A DNA stretch of 64,000 nt from assembly GCF_001854885.1 (NCBI RefSeq), contig NZ_MDDV01000013.1, positions 330,627-394,626 on the forward strand, given 5' to 3'. The notes under the pieces are model-generated. The model had not been told where the DNA came from. It worked only from the letters and a program-made list of their open reading frames with translations, and searched no databases. Of the stretch, positions 16,726-26,279 are shown one piece after another (position 1 is the stretch's first letter; every line of letters begins with the position of its first letter). This DNA comes from Ensifer sp. LCM 4579 (lineage in GTDB: Bacteria > Pseudomonadota > Alphaproteobacteria > Rhizobiales > Rhizobiaceae). The position numbers were made by a program, and so were the translations under genes.

Positions 16726-18618
16726 ATGCTGGATTTCCTCGAACTCGAAGAAACTGTCGGCCGCGCCTGGCACCGCTTCATCGGCAACACGCGCAGCTGG
16801 CCGCGTTTCCCGGAGGCGGCCGTCCGGCTCGAAGATGTGCAAGCTGTGCTTGCGGTCTACTTCCGCGGTCTCGGCGGAGACCAGGCGGTGCAGATCGCGC
16901 CGGCGCGCGGCCGCACCTCCACACATCGACTGCGGCTGCGCCAGCGCATGGGGCTTGGCGAAGAGAAGCTGGTGCAGCCGGCGCGCGATCAGGCGACGCT
17001 GATGCTTCCGGCGGAAATAGACCTCTTCCCACTCAGGCGCCTCAACCGCGATCTCTATTTCTGGCTCGCCGCGATGATGGCGGTCATGCCGCTGTCACCG
17101 GTCGGCGTCGGCGATCCTCTCGCTCTTGACCTCGCCAGCCTCGCGCGCGCGGAAGAGACGGTGAAAAGGGTGCTCGGCGCCTTTCCGGCTTTGCGCCCGC
17201 GCTATCGCCGCCTGTGCCGGGCGGTGCTGGAGGTGCGGCAAGGGCGGACGTTGCCGGCGGTCGAGCAGCACGTCGAGAACCGAGTGCTGCGCATGCTGAG
17301 GGCCGGCGCCGGCCGGGACGACGAGATCATTCCGGTCATCTTTCCACGGCGTGCACCACCCGGTTACTTGCCCATGCTTCCCGTGCCGCTCTGGCCGGAG
17401 GCGCTGCTCAGGCAGGAGACAGAAAGACGGGAGAGCGGCGATGAGCCTGCCCGTGGCGGCAGGGCGGAAGGAGTCGAAACGACCCGCCATGTGGCGACCC
17501 GCGAGGCGCAGCGACAGAAGGAACGTAGCCCCTTCATTCTCAATCGTTTCGAGAAAATCCTCGCCATGGCCGAGATGGTCAATGTCGACCGGCCGTCCGA
17601 CGACAGCGACGAGCACGACGCACAGGCTGCCGACGAACTCGACGAGATGACGCTCGGCGAGCGCCAGGGGCGGCCTGCGGCGCGGTTCCGCTTCGACCTC
17701 GACCTGCCGCCGGAAGCGCTTGACCGCACGGCGCTGACGGCGGAGCACAGCTATCCCGAATGGGATTACCGCAGTGGCAGCTATCTCCGCGATTATTGCC
17801 GCGTCGTTGCCGCGCCTGCATTCGGCGAAGGCGTCGCCGGCGAGAGCGATGCGGCGACGAAGAGCCTGATCCGCCGCGTCAGGCGACAATTCGAAGTGCT
17901 GCGGCCGCGGCACGAGATGCTGAGGGCGCAGATCGACGGCGCGGATCTCGACCTCGACGCCGTGGTGCGCGCCCGCACCGACCTCACGGCCGGCGGCCAG
18001 GGCAGCGACCGCATCCACATGATGAACCGACCGCGGGCTCACGACCTCGCCGTGACGCTCCTCGTCGATGTCTCGCTTTCGACCGATGCCTGGTTCGACG
18101 ATCTGCGCGTTCTCGACGTGGAGAAGCAGGCGCTCCTGGTTTTGGCGCATGGTCTCTCGGCCTGCGGCGACGCCCACGAAATCCTGACCTTCACCTCGCG
18201 CCGGCGGGACTGGGTGCGGGTCGAAACGGTCAAGGCTTTCGACGAGGCGATGGGATCCGCCGTCGAGTCACGCATCGCGGCGCTCAAGCCGGGTTATTAC
18301 ACGCGCATCGGCGCGGCCGTCCGCCACGCCGCCAGCGGTCTCGTCAAGCGCCCGAACCGCCGGAAGCTGCTGATCGTCTTGACGGACGGCAAGCCGAACG
18401 ATGTCGACCACTACGAAGGGCGTTTTGCGCTCGAGGACAGCCGCCGCGCCGTAACCGAGGCGCGTCACTCCGGAATCCACGTTTTCGGAGTGACGGTCGA
18501 TCGCGAGGCGAAATCCTATGTGCCCACGATTTTCGGGCAGAACGGCTATGCCGTCGTCAGTCGTATCGGCAGGCTGCCGGCGGCCCTGCCTTCGATCTAT
18601 CGCGGCCTCGTGAGATAG
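16726..18618 (+). CDS. norD: NorD, von Willebrand factor A-domain partner of NorQ
   Basis: A 630-residue cytoplasmic protein whose last 200 residues form a VWA domain with MIDAS motif DVSLS (in LLVDVSLSTDAW) and the downstream LTDGKPND aspartate. The long N-terminal region includes an acidic stretch (DSDEHDAQAADELDE), usual in NorD. It works with NorQ to activate nitric oxide reductase. Last gene of the nor operon, followed by a terminator-like hairpin. Confidence 0.94.
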   Translation: MLDFLELEETVGRAWHRFIGNTRSWPRFPEAAVRLEDVQAVLAVYFRGLGGDQAVQIAPARGRTSTHRLRLRQRMGLGEEKLVQPARDQATLMLPAEIDLFPLRRLNRDLYFWLAAMMAVMPLSPVGVGDPLALDLASLARAEETVKRVLGAFPALRPRYRRLCRAVLEVRQGRTLPAVEQHVENRVLRMLRAGAGRDDEIIPVIFPRRAPPGYLPMLPVPLWPEALLRQETERRESGDEPARGGRAEGVETTRHVATREAQRQKERSPFILNRFEKILAMAEMVNVDRPSDDSDEHDAQAADELDEMTLGERQGRPAARFRFDLDLPPEALDRTALTAEHSYPEWDYRSGSYLRDYCRVVAAPAFGEGVAGESDAATKSLIRRVRRQFEVLRPRHEMLRAQIDGADLDLDAVVRARTDLTAGGQGSDRIHMMNRPRAHDLAVTLLVDVSLSTDAWFDDLRVLDVEKQALLVLAHGLSACGDAHEILTFTSRRRDWVRVETVKAFDEAMGSAVESRIAALKPGYYTRIGAAVRHAASGLVKRPNRRKLLIVLTDGKPNDVDHYEGRFALEDSRRAVTEARHSGIHVFGVTVDREAKSYVPTIFGQNGYAVVSRIGRLPAALPSIYRGLVR

Positions 18619-18637
18619 GCGGGGGAGGCCGCGATAC

Positions 18638-18672
18638 GGAAGGCCCGGGAAGTCTCAGGAGCCGGGCCTTCC
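18638..18672 (+). terminator. Terminator-like hairpin after norD
   Basis: GGAAGGCCCGG pairs perfectly with CCGGGCCTTCC across a 13-base loop, starting 20 bases after the norD stop and followed by a pyrimidine-rich but not T-run tract. Likely the end of the nor transcript. Confidence 0.6.
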
Positions 18673-18785
18673 ATCCATTCTCTCTTAGCGCACGACACCG
18701 CGATCCGGCGGGCAGTCGACAATGCTCACGCCGCTCTCTTCTGAGGCCACAGCCGAGTTGGCGGCGCGTACACCCGGCACACCGC

Positions 18786-20405
18786 TCAGAGCACGAAATA
18801 GCCCTTCTGCAGCGTGACGGCGTCGTCCAGGTGGATGGCGAAGTCGGCCTTCTTGTCGCCGTTTACGTCACCGTAGATATAGGTATCCGAGCTCGTCTTG
18901 ACGTATCTGAGCTCGCCCTTCTTGCCTTTGAAAGCGGCCGTACCGACGAAAGTGAACGCCTGATCGCCAGAGGTGGAAGTGTTTGCGTCGATCGCGGATA
19001 AGTTGATCCTGTCGCCCTCCGAGGGGACGAAATCGTAAATCGTATCGCGGCCCGTAGAGACAACGGTGCTTTCCGCCGATGTCTTGAACAGGAATGTATC
19101 GGCGCCAGTTCCGCCGGTCAGCTTATCTGCTCCAGTGCCGCCATAGAGCACGTCGTTATTCGATTCGCCCAGCAGAGTGTCATTACCGCTGCTGCCGCTC
19201 AGCAGATCGTTCCCCGCTCCGCCATAAAGCAGATCGTTGCCAGAATGGCTGTACAGCTTGTCATTGCCGCTGCCGCCCGAGAGCCTGTCGTTGCCGGCGC
19301 CACCATAGAGCGTGTCACTGCCGCTCTCGCCGTAGAGCTTGTCATTGTCGCCATTGCCCCACAGCGTGTTGGCTGCCTGATTGCCGATGATCGTGTCGGC
19401 GGCCGAGCCGCCCTTGACATTCTCGATCAGCGAGCGCGTGTCGCCGCGATAGAGCAGCGCGTTGAAGATGTTTCCTGCCGCGTATCCGCTATTGGGACCA
19501 CCGCCGAGATAGGCGAGTTGGTCGGCGCTGAATGTCGATGCCTTCCCGGGGCGCAGGTCGACCTTGAGGCCGGTCGTGTAGGCGGCGAGGTCGAACGTAT
19601 CGTTGCCGCCGCCGTCCCAGATGGTGGCGAAGATGCGGTTGGCCCCCGGAGAGATGCCCACCTCCCCGTTGACCAGGGTCACGCCACTGCCAGGCGTCCA
19701 TTTGTAGACCGTGTTGCCGCTGTTGGTCGTAAAATCGGCGCCGTACATTTCCTGCAGCCCGGCGATATCGGCCATCATGAAGGTCTGCGGCGCGCCGTAG
19801 CGTTCGTAATGGTAACCCGTGCCGGCGCCGACATAGCCGCGATAGGTCATGATCGAATATTCGATCGAATCGTATTGCTTGGGCAGCGCTTTGAACGCGC
19901 CTTCCGTCTCGTGACCGTGTTTCAATCCGAGTGCATGGCCGATTTCGTGGAGCAGCGTGTGCCAGGCGTAATTGCCGGCGACCGGCTTGCGATAGTCGTA
20001 GATCGTGCCGGCATAGGCGGTGCCGAACCAGACGTCGCCGGCGTCCGCATAGGTGTCCGGCATGTAGGCCCAGGCGGTATCCGGCATGCGGGACTGGGCA
20101 AGGCGAATTGTGGCGCTGCCCGCGTTTCCGGCGCTGAACGTGGCGTTGGTAAACCCCTCGACCGAAAAGCCGTCATTGGCGGCTGTACCGTAGGATTGCT
20201 CCAAGGCGAAAAGTGCGGCGTTCTTCTGTGCCGTCGATATGGCGCTGAAACCGTAATCCGGCTCTCCGCTATAGGCGTAGCTGCTGGCGGAGGTGGGAAA
20301 CGCATAGGTGATGGTGCCGCTCCATGCGGAACCAGAAAGCACGCCGTTGATCATGCTATTGCTGGTCACGCTGACGGTCTTGACTGTTTTACCGGTACCA
20401 CTCAT
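18786..20405 (-). CDS. Serralysin-type RTX metalloprotease
   Basis: A 539-residue secreted zinc protease of the M10B (serralysin) family. The catalytic motif HEIGHALGLKH is at 153-163 and the Met-turn is SIMTY. About ten RTX repeats of the GGxGxDxLY type follow, then the M10 C-terminal domain ending in a hydrophobic KGYFVL tail. There is no N-terminal signal peptide, as expected for type I secretion through a C-terminal signal. The exporter pair at 29137-32207 is a plausible route. There is no separate inhibitor or exporter gene next door. Confidence 0.93.
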   Translation of the reverse strand: MSGTGKTVKTVSVTSNSMINGVLSGSAWSGTITYAFPTSASSYAYSGEPDYGFSAISTAQKNAALFALEQSYGTAANDGFSVEGFTNATFSAGNAGSATIRLAQSRMPDTAWAYMPDTYADAGDVWFGTAYAGTIYDYRKPVAGNYAWHTLLHEIGHALGLKHGHETEGAFKALPKQYDSIEYSIMTYRGYVGAGTGYHYERYGAPQTFMMADIAGLQEMYGADFTTNSGNTVYKWTPGSGVTLVNGEVGISPGANRIFATIWDGGGNDTFDLAAYTTGLKVDLRPGKASTFSADQLAYLGGGPNSGYAAGNIFNALLYRGDTRSLIENVKGGSAADTIIGNQAANTLWGNGDNDKLYGESGSDTLYGGAGNDRLSGGSGNDKLYSHSGNDLLYGGAGNDLLSGSSGNDTLLGESNNDVLYGGTGADKLTGGTGADTFLFKTSAESTVVSTGRDTIYDFVPSEGDRINLSAIDANTSTSGDQAFTFVGTAAFKGKKGELRYVKTSSDTYIYGDVNGDKKADFAIHLDDAVTLQKGYFVL

Positions 20406-20529
20406 GCGAAATTCCCGATTGCGATGCGCGAGCCAATTGCTCCACGATCAAATACACGGATCCTATCGGGGACGGTAGGCGCCGAATGCCTACGATTTCC
20501 ATAACGGGTTCGCGAAGATTGGAGAGATC

Positions 20530-20790
20530 GTGCCGTTCCTTAAGTTACTTACGCTTTATGCCCTGGCGATACTGGCTGCAATGTGTACGCCTGTTACAGC
20601 GTCCGGCGTCGCAAAAGCAATCGGAGTGAACATGCAGAAGCCTCCGGATCACGAGGCGGCCGTCAGGTCGGAGTTCGAGCGGGTGCGTGCGGAAAATACG
20701 GTGGAGGCTTACGAGCGCTTCATTCGCCGGCATCCGGACCATCCCTTGGTGGAAGAGGCCAGAAAGGCCTTGCTCCGGCTGCGCAAATAG
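20530..20790 (+). CDS. Small secreted or anchored protein, TPR-like tail
   Basis: An 86-residue protein starting at GTG after GGAGAGATC. It has an N-terminal hydrophobic segment (LLTLYALAILAAMCTPVTA) that could be a signal peptide, and a helical tail with FERVRAENTVEAYERFIRRHPDHPLVEEAR, reminiscent of a single TPR-type repeat. No function assigned. Divergent from the RTX protease. Confidence 0.6.
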   Translation: MPFLKLLTLYALAILAAMCTPVTASGVAKAIGVNMQKPPDHEAAVRSEFERVRAENTVEAYERFIRRHPDHPLVEEARKALLRLRK

Positions 20791-21001
20791 CAGCGTCGCT
20801 AAAAGCCTTGACCATCGTTGGGGAAGACGGAATCAGGCGTTTCCGTACCGGTGTCGTCGAAGAGATGCACGTTTACCCCGTGGCGCATCAGCGTCTCGGC
20901 TGCTGATTCCGTTGGACGGTAAAATGGTGCGGCCGACCATCACGACCGCGGCGGGCGCATTGAGTGGGCAGAGCGTCTGCGAATAATTTGCTTCAGTTGC
21001 C

Positions 21002-22051
21002 TTACTTCGCGCGCTGCAGCATTCCGAACAGGTCGCGCGGATCGTCCGGATCGGCGATCATGTCGAGGTTCTGGTAGAAATCCGTGCCGGACAGCCGCTC
21101 GCGCACATAGCGTAGCGCCGAAAAGTCCTCGATCGCGAAGCCGACGCTGTCGAACAGCGTGATCTGCCGTGCGTCACGCCGGCCAGGCGATGCGCCGGTG
21201 ACGACCTTCCAGAGCTCCACCACCGGGAAGTCCGGCGCCATCTGCTGGATTTCTCCCTCGATGCGGGTCTGCGGCGGATATTCGACGAAGACGTCCGAGC
21301 GCTTGAGAATGTCGCGGTGGAGCTCCGTTTTGCCTGGGCAGTCGCCGCCGATCGCGTTGATGTGGACGCCGGCGCCGACCATGTTGTCGGTCAGGATCGT
21401 CGCGAACTGCTTATCGGCCGTGCAGGTGGTGATGATCTCCGCCCCCTCGATCGCCTCTTGCGCCGACCGGCAGGCAACCAGCTTAAGCTCGAAGCCCGCC
21501 AGATTTCGCATGGTTTTCTCGGTCGCGCGAGGATCGATGTCGTAAAGGCGAACCGTATCGATGCCACAGACGGCTTTCATCGCGAGCGCCTGGAATTCGG
21601 CCTGGGCGCCGTTTCCGATCATCGTCATGGTGCGCGCGCTCTTCGGCGCCAGATGCCGTGCGGCCATCGCCGAGGTCGCGGCCGTCCGGAGCGCCGTCAG
21701 CAGCGTCATTTCCGTGAGCAATACCGGATAGCCGGTCGAAACCTCGGCAAGCAGACCGAAAGCCGTCACGGTCTGCAGTCCGTCTACGACGTTCTTCGGA
21801 TGGCCGTTCACATATTTGAAGCTGTAGACGCTGCCGTCGGAGGTCGGCATCAGCTCGATCACGCCGTCGCGCGAATGGCTGGCGACGCGCGGCGTCTTGT
21901 CGAAGCTCTCCCAGCGGCGGAAGTCGGCCTCGATGGCGTCCGCGAGTTCCGCCAGAACGGTCTCGACCCCCAGGTGATGAACGAGACGCATCATGTTCTC
22001 GACACTGACGAACGGCACCATTGCCTTCGCGGACGGGAGCGGTGAGAGCAT
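21002..22051 (-). CDS. ocd: Ornithine cyclodeaminase
   Basis: A 349-residue member of the ornithine cyclodeaminase/mu-crystallin family, which converts L-ornithine to proline and ammonia with bound NAD. The Rossmann segment is TMIGNGAQAEFQALA, and SFKYVNGHPKN and GGDCPGKTE are as in true Ocd proteins. SbnB of staphyloferrin synthesis belongs to the same superfamily. This protein looks like a catabolic Ocd, and it is paired with a divergent Lrp-type regulator rather than the siderophore operon. Confidence 0.9.
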   Translation of the reverse strand: MLSPLPSAKAMVPFVSVENMMRLVHHLGVETVLAELADAIEADFRRWESFDKTPRVASHSRDGVIELMPTSDGSVYSFKYVNGHPKNVVDGLQTVTAFGLLAEVSTGYPVLLTEMTLLTALRTAATSAMAARHLAPKSARTMTMIGNGAQAEFQALAMKAVCGIDTVRLYDIDPRATEKTMRNLAGFELKLVACRSAQEAIEGAEIITTCTADKQFATILTDNMVGAGVHINAIGGDCPGKTELHRDILKRSDVFVEYPPQTRIEGEIQQMAPDFPVVELWKVVTGASPGRRDARQITLFDSVGFAIEDFSALRYVRERLSGTDFYQNLDMIADPDDPRDLFGMLQRAK

Positions 22052-22164
22052 CGATATTCCTCCTGCATGGGATCGGCATCCAAGAGCGTAACGATTGGGG
22101 CTGCTGGTCGAAAGCGCAAAGCTGTGCTATTTTCGCCACCGAATCGAGCAGTTTGTTCAGGATA

Positions 22165-22174
22165 ATTGTACAAT
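22165..22174. promoter_or_regulatory. Palindrome in the ocd/Lrp divergent promoter
   Basis: ATTGTACAAT is a perfect 10-bp palindrome in an AT-rich patch, 10 bases before the Lrp-type gene. It is a reasonable operator for that regulator, although Lrp sites are loose and a palindrome this short can arise by chance. Confidence 0.4.
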
Positions 22175-22183
22175 ATAATCATA

Positions 22184-22636
22184 ATGACTTCGAGAGACAC
22201 GATCATTGCAAAATATGCGCCGGATGATCTGGATCGCCGTATCATTGCCCACCTTCGTGCAGACGGTCGAGCGTCGCTCTCCAAGCTTTCGGATGCACTC
22301 GGCGTTGCCCGCGGCACCGTGCAGAACCGGCTGGACCGCTTGATCGAAACCGGGACGCTCCTGGGCTTCACGGTGCGTGTCCGGGAGGATTACGATGTCA
22401 ACACCGTGCATGCGATCATGATGATCGAGGTCGTTGGGAAATCGACGACGCAGGTCATACGCAAGTTACGCGGGATCCCCGAAATCTATTCACTGCACAC
22501 GACCAACGGAAATTGGGATCTCGTCGCCAATATTCGCGCGGCCAACCTTTCCGAATTCGACCGCATCCTCCGCGAAGTGCGGATGATAGACGGCGTCGCC
22601 AACAGCGAGACCAGCCTTCTGCTGAGCAGCGTGTGA
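22184..22636 (+). CDS. Lrp/AsnC-family transcriptional regulator
   Basis: A 150-residue regulator with an N-terminal helix-turn-helix (LDRRIIAHLRADGRASLSKL through VARGTVQNRLDRL) and a C-terminal RAM ligand-binding domain. It is divergent from ocd by 132 bases, the usual arrangement for an amino-acid-responsive activator of its neighbour. Ornithine or arginine as the effector is inference. Confidence 0.9.
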   Translation: MTSRDTIIAKYAPDDLDRRIIAHLRADGRASLSKLSDALGVARGTVQNRLDRLIETGTLLGFTVRVREDYDVNTVHAIMMIEVVGKSTTQVIRKLRGIPEIYSLHTTNGNWDLVANIRAANLSEFDRILREVRMIDGVANSETSLLLSSV

Positions 22637-22713
22637 TGCGCGCCAGCCATCGGCGGGCATGGAGGTGATTGAAACCGCCGCGCGTCCCTCTTAGTTTCGG
22701 TCGCCATCAAAGG

Positions 22714-23331
22714 ATGTCTGTGAGGAATTGCGTGAAGACGGGCCATCGATTGTGTGTATTGCTGGCCTGTCTTGCGCTAGCGCCCGCGGCCGCGCTCGGC
22801 GAATGGCAGGCGGTCGAGAAGGTTCAAACCTATCAAATTGCCGGACTGTCCGGCCCCGAGCTCTATGCATCGATCGGCGAGCGGGGACCGAAGGTCGGTG
22901 GGCTGTCGCGCGCCATTGCGCATACGAGCTTCAAGCTTACCTGGACCCGGAAGTATGAGGCTCAAGGCGATGCTTGCGTGCTGGTCTCGGCGGTGCCGAG
23001 ACTTGCCATTACCTACACGCTGCCCAAGCCGGCCAAGCCGTTGCCGGTCGGGACGATGAAGCGCTGGGAGGTGTTCATCTCCGGTGTGCATCGCCATGAG
23101 CTGGTGCATGGCGAGTACATCAAGGAGATGGTGCGGAAGATCGAGGCGACCACAGTCGGCCTTACCGTCCCGGCGGACCCGAAATGCCGCAAGATCAAGG
23201 CCGAGATGACGAAGCGGCTGGGCGCGCTTTCCAACGCCCAGCGACAGCAAAGCCGACAGTTTGACCGGGCGGAGCTCAGCAACGGCGGCAATGTGCACCA
23301 GCTCATTCTGCAGCTGGTCAATGGCGGCTAA
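22714..23331 (+). CDS. DUF922 putative zinc protease, secreted
   Basis: A 205-residue protein with a signal peptide (VLLACLALAPAAALG) and a DUF922 domain. The HELVH sequence at 128-132 fits an HExxH zinc site. Substrate unknown. The ATG at 22714 is chosen because the hydrophobic signal follows it; an upstream TTG would add 15 residues. Stands alone. Confidence 0.8.
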   Translation: MSVRNCVKTGHRLCVLLACLALAPAAALGEWQAVEKVQTYQIAGLSGPELYASIGERGPKVGGLSRAIAHTSFKLTWTRKYEAQGDACVLVSAVPRLAITYTLPKPAKPLPVGTMKRWEVFISGVHRHELVHGEYIKEMVRKIEATTVGLTVPADPKCRKIKAEMTKRLGALSNAQRQQSRQFDRAELSNGGNVHQLILQLVNGG

Positions 23332-23595
23332 GCGGAGCCCGCAATTAGATCCCGAGTATTTCCAATCGGACCTGGCGTTGTCGCGCGAGTGTTCCAGTTG
23401 AATTGACGCATCGGCAACACTGCGCTCCAAAAATCTCCCCCCAGGCCGGTTCGCCTCTGAAATGTCTCAATACGCCCGAACGGTGCGCCTGTCTTAGCCG
23501 GCAGGGCACTCCATGCGGCCCGCAGTCGAGGCATTTTGCTCTTCGAGCGGGCTCCGTTCGGTTCTGTCGGCGACGATGCGATAAGGAGAAAATGA

Positions 23596-24126
23596 ATGAA
23601 GTCGAATCTTGCCATCGCAGTTTTCACCGCCTCGCTGACCTTTGTAGCCGCGGTCGCCCATGCGGCAGACCTTGCACCCTATCGGGAACCGGCGCCGCCG
23701 GCGATCCAGGATGCGCAGAACGGCGTCAAGATCGGTTATCTCGAGTGCGATATCGGCGGCGGCGCTGGATATGTGCTCGGCTCTTCCAAGGAAATCGAGT
23801 GCGTCTTTCGCTCGCTCGGTGGCGCTGAGATCGACGACCGCTATACCGGGGAGATCCGCAAGCTTGGTATCGATGTTGGCTTCACCATGCGCAGTCGTCT
23901 CCTCTGGGCCGTATTCGCACCGACAGCCGGCTATCATCACGGTTCGCTGAGCGGCCTTTACAAGGGTGCTACCGCCGAGGCGACGATCGGCGCTGGCGTC
24001 GGGGCCAATGTGCTTGTTGGCGGCACCTCCGGATCGATCCACCTGCAGACGGTGAGCGTGACCGGCCAGCTCGGCCTCAATGTCGCTGCCGCCGGCACGT
24101 CGATGACGCTCAATTCCGTCGACTGA
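23596..24126 (+). CDS. DUF992 secreted protein
   Basis: A 176-residue protein with a signal peptide (AVFTASLTFVAAVAHAA) and the DUF992 segments KIGYLECDIGGGAGYVLGSS and GATAEATIGAGVGANVLVGG. The domain is common in rhizobia and has no known role. The ATG follows AAGGAG. Confidence 0.8.
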   Translation: MKSNLAIAVFTASLTFVAAVAHAADLAPYREPAPPAIQDAQNGVKIGYLECDIGGGAGYVLGSSKEIECVFRSLGGAEIDDRYTGEIRKLGIDVGFTMRSRLLWAVFAPTAGYHHGSLSGLYKGATAEATIGAGVGANVLVGGTSGSIHLQTVSVTGQLGLNVAAAGTSMTLNSVD

Positions 24127-24257
24127 GGACGCTCTTCGGTTTTTCAAGGGGAAGCCCGAAACGCGCCGTCTTCCCGCGCGTTGCGTGCGGCGTCGCCCTT
24201 GCGGGGAACCAAAGTTGGTCGAGCCGGTTGAAGAGGCGTGAGAAAGGAGAATAGATC

Positions 24258-24536
24258 ATGAAGAGAATTGCTCTGATCTGCGCCGTCATGCTTCTGCCGG
24301 CATCGGTAATGGCCCAAACGACGGTCGTGCTACCCGACCAAGTCAGGACCTATGTGCTCGAACAGTCGACCCCGTCCGTCACCATCGAAGGCGAGATCGT
24401 CGCCGGACAGCCGCTGCCCGAGGCCGTGGAGATCCACACGATTCCGGATCAACCGGACTACGCCTATGCGATCGTCAATGATCAGCGCGTCATCGTGAAA
24501 CCCGCGGACCGAACCGTCGTCCAGATCCTTCAGTAG
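24258..24536 (+). CDS. DUF1236-type small periplasmic protein
   Basis: A 92-residue protein with a cleavable signal (ALICAVMLLPASVMAQ) and the repeated-beta core of DUF1236: VRTYVLEQSTPSV, then VEIHTIPDQPDYAYAIVNDQRVIV. Such proteins often occur in families of paralogues in rhizobia; function unknown. AAAGGAG precedes the start. Confidence 0.78.
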   Translation: MKRIALICAVMLLPASVMAQTTVVLPDQVRTYVLEQSTPSVTIEGEIVAGQPLPEAVEIHTIPDQPDYAYAIVNDQRVIVKPADRTVVQILQ

Positions 24537-24721
24537 ATTGGGCGTTGCGATCCGATGGAACGGAAGTCGGTACGTGTTCAACTTTTGAGAGTTGAGCGGG
24601 ATGCCCGCAGCTACATGTCGCCGACAGGCAAGAACATAGTGGAGCGCGTCGCAAGCCTTGGCGGGCGGCGCGCTTTAAGCATCCGGTGTGCTTTCAAACG
24701 CACGGGATATGGGAGGCGGAT

Positions 24722-24988
24722 ATGGAGAAGCTCGAGTTTCGATTGGCGGCCCATCGGGAGATTCTGGTCGCCATCCTTTCGGGTCTGTCACGCCATGAAG
24801 ACCTTTGGGCGGAGATCAGCCGCACTGTCGATGAGGCCCGGATCGTTCAGGATCACGAGGAGGATCCGGGGGTGGTCCCGTCCGAGGCCTTTGCAAGGCA
24901 GAACGCGATGACTGCGGAAATAACATCCATTCTCCGGGACGCAGCGCTGCGTGCCAAGCTCGACCCGGAGGCGGCGCAGGAGCGTTGA
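24722..24988 (+). CDS. Hypothetical 88-aa helical protein
   Basis: A small, charged, probably all-helical cytoplasmic protein starting after GGGAGGCGGAT. No motif or family recognised. It converges on the DUF6074 gene, whose stop lies 17 bases further on. Confidence 0.6.
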   Translation: MEKLEFRLAAHREILVAILSGLSRHEDLWAEISRTVDEARIVQDHEEDPGVVPSEAFARQNAMTAEITSILRDAALRAKLDPEAAQER

Positions 24989-25005
24989 GCCGGTGCATTG
25001 GCCGG

Positions 25006-25314
25006 TCAAGCGCCGCTGTCGGAACGATTGCGTCCGACGGCCGGCTGCTGGTAGCGCCGCGCCATTGCGGCCTGCACTTGCACCTGGAAGCAGATAATCT
25101 CGCGACGGATCTCTTCATCTCTCAGTCCAAGTGCCGAAAGCTGCTCGGCGAGCTTGCGGCACTCGGTTCTCCAGTAATGGACGGCGGCTTCGCCATGGAC
25201 AAGGTCGAGTTCCCGCGCACAGCGATTGACGTCGCCCGCCCGAGCCGCCAAGGGAAATGCGAAGATTTCTCCGCTTTTGCGCCCGATCGTCCGTTCGTCC
25301 AAGTTTCTTGCCAT
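25006..25314 (-). CDS. DUF6074-type protein
   Basis: A 102-residue protein. A short basic start leads into SGEIFAFPLAARAGDVNRCA, and a helical region of the 'W..ECRKLAEQLSALGLRDEEIRREI' type resembles DUF6074 proteins of rhizobia. Function unknown. The long open frame above this start (up to 25917) is antisense to the DUF982 region in a different frame and is not counted. Confidence 0.65.
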   Translation of the reverse strand: MARNLDERTIGRKSGEIFAFPLAARAGDVNRCARELDLVHGEAAVHYWRTECRKLAEQLSALGLRDEEIRREIICFQVQVQAAMARRYQQPAVGRNRSDSGA

Positions 25315-25652
25315 CGAATCACTCCGCATTCGCCTGAATGTCTCGTCTATCGGCAAGATGGTTAATGATTCCTTCGTCTGGCCTGACCGTGCCGCAGGCC
25401 AGGACATGATCCTGGGACACAGGCCGCCGCCGAAGCCGCCATTGGGGCTTGTCCCTCCAAGAAAGATTTGCATGTGGCGACCGGAACAAATCGTCGCCAG
25501 AGAGATTTGATGGTCGGAACGCGCAGATATAGTTCCCTCTCCGCAAGCCCTACGGAAACTGCGCGCTCCGGCTTTACTGGTACACATGATAGGCTCCGCC
25601 CGCCGGGCGGAGCCGCTTTGCGTCGTGTGCCGGGCCGACGGCTTGCATACCG
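25315..25652. other. Gene-free stretch with a GC-rich hairpin
   Basis: 338 bases between two leftward genes. The only structure I see is a perfect 10-bp hairpin at 25592-25614 (GGCTCCGCCC, loop GCC, GGGCGGAGCC), 39 bases after the DUF982 stop in its direction of transcription; it is a plausible terminator for that gene. Confidence 0.5.
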
Positions 25653-25904
25653 TCAATGGCTGCTGATGGAGATATGCGCCTCTTCGGCGGCCTTGATGAA
25701 CGCCCTTCGGGCCTTCTCCGTCCTCACCTTGCCATCCAGCGCCTGAATGCACGTCCGCTTCGCGGCGGCAAAGGCGCGCCCATCCTTCTGAGGCCAACGC
25801 AGCAGCAGAAGTTCGACAGCTTCCCGCGTGCTTTTCACGGAGCGGTGTCCGCCCGATTCCCCAAGTTCCAACTCGACGGTCTTGTCCCACCAGAAACAGT
25901 GCAT
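25653..25904 (-). CDS. DUF982 protein
   Basis: An 83-residue protein with the DUF982 layout: a short beta start (VELELGESGGHRSVKSTREAVELLL), a WP turn, and a helix RAFAAAKRTCIQALDGK. These small proteins occur in many copies in rhizobia and have no known function. Confidence 0.75.
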   Translation of the reverse strand: MHCFWWDKTVELELGESGGHRSVKSTREAVELLLLRWPQKDGRAFAAAKRTCIQALDGKVRTEKARRAFIKAAEEAHISISSH

Positions 25905-26279
25905 GACGCTTCCTCACAGCATCTACTATCGAAAGCCAAACCTATCGGGCCCGTTTTGGTTCCCGCGGACCGCGCAGGCCTGCATGTTTGTCGGTGGGTG
26001 GCGTCCGCATCCTCTTGACGCGGCGCAAGGCCTTGCTAATTAAAGGGGCGCTCCCGCTCTCAGGCATCAGATCGCGGGATGAACATTGGTGCCGGGCCCC
26101 TCTGGCGAGAGTTTACGGCGCTCTCGTGATGTCGGTACCGCCAGCAAATCAGGCCGGCGGAATAGCTACCATGAAAATCAATCCCATGCTCGACGCATGT
26201 GCCCTCTCGGCTATGCGCTTTTTTCCCGCAACCAATCTCTCTTCTGCCAACGCAACTGCATATGCAGGGGAGGTGCGCC
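25905..26279. other. Long leader region upstream of the TerC-family gene
   Basis: 375 bases, GC-rich and full of short inverted segments (for example gggcccctctggcgagag with tttacggcgctctcgtg). It includes a 38-codon ORF that runs into the TerC-family start. The length and structure suggest a regulatory 5' leader; a manganese (yybP-ykoY) riboswitch would fit the gene family, but I cannot match its core by eye. Confidence 0.35.

Noticed and set aside
21002-22051. Ornithine cyclodeaminase as the missing SbnB of the siderophore pathway
   Set aside because: It is 11 kb away, paired with its own Lrp-type regulator, has no iron box, and looks like a catabolic Ocd. Superfamily membership alone does not make it SbnB.
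25006-25917. A 303-codon minus-strand frame as one protein
   Set aside because: Only the last 102 codons look like a real family (DUF6074). The upper part overlaps the DUF982 gene on the same strand in another frame.
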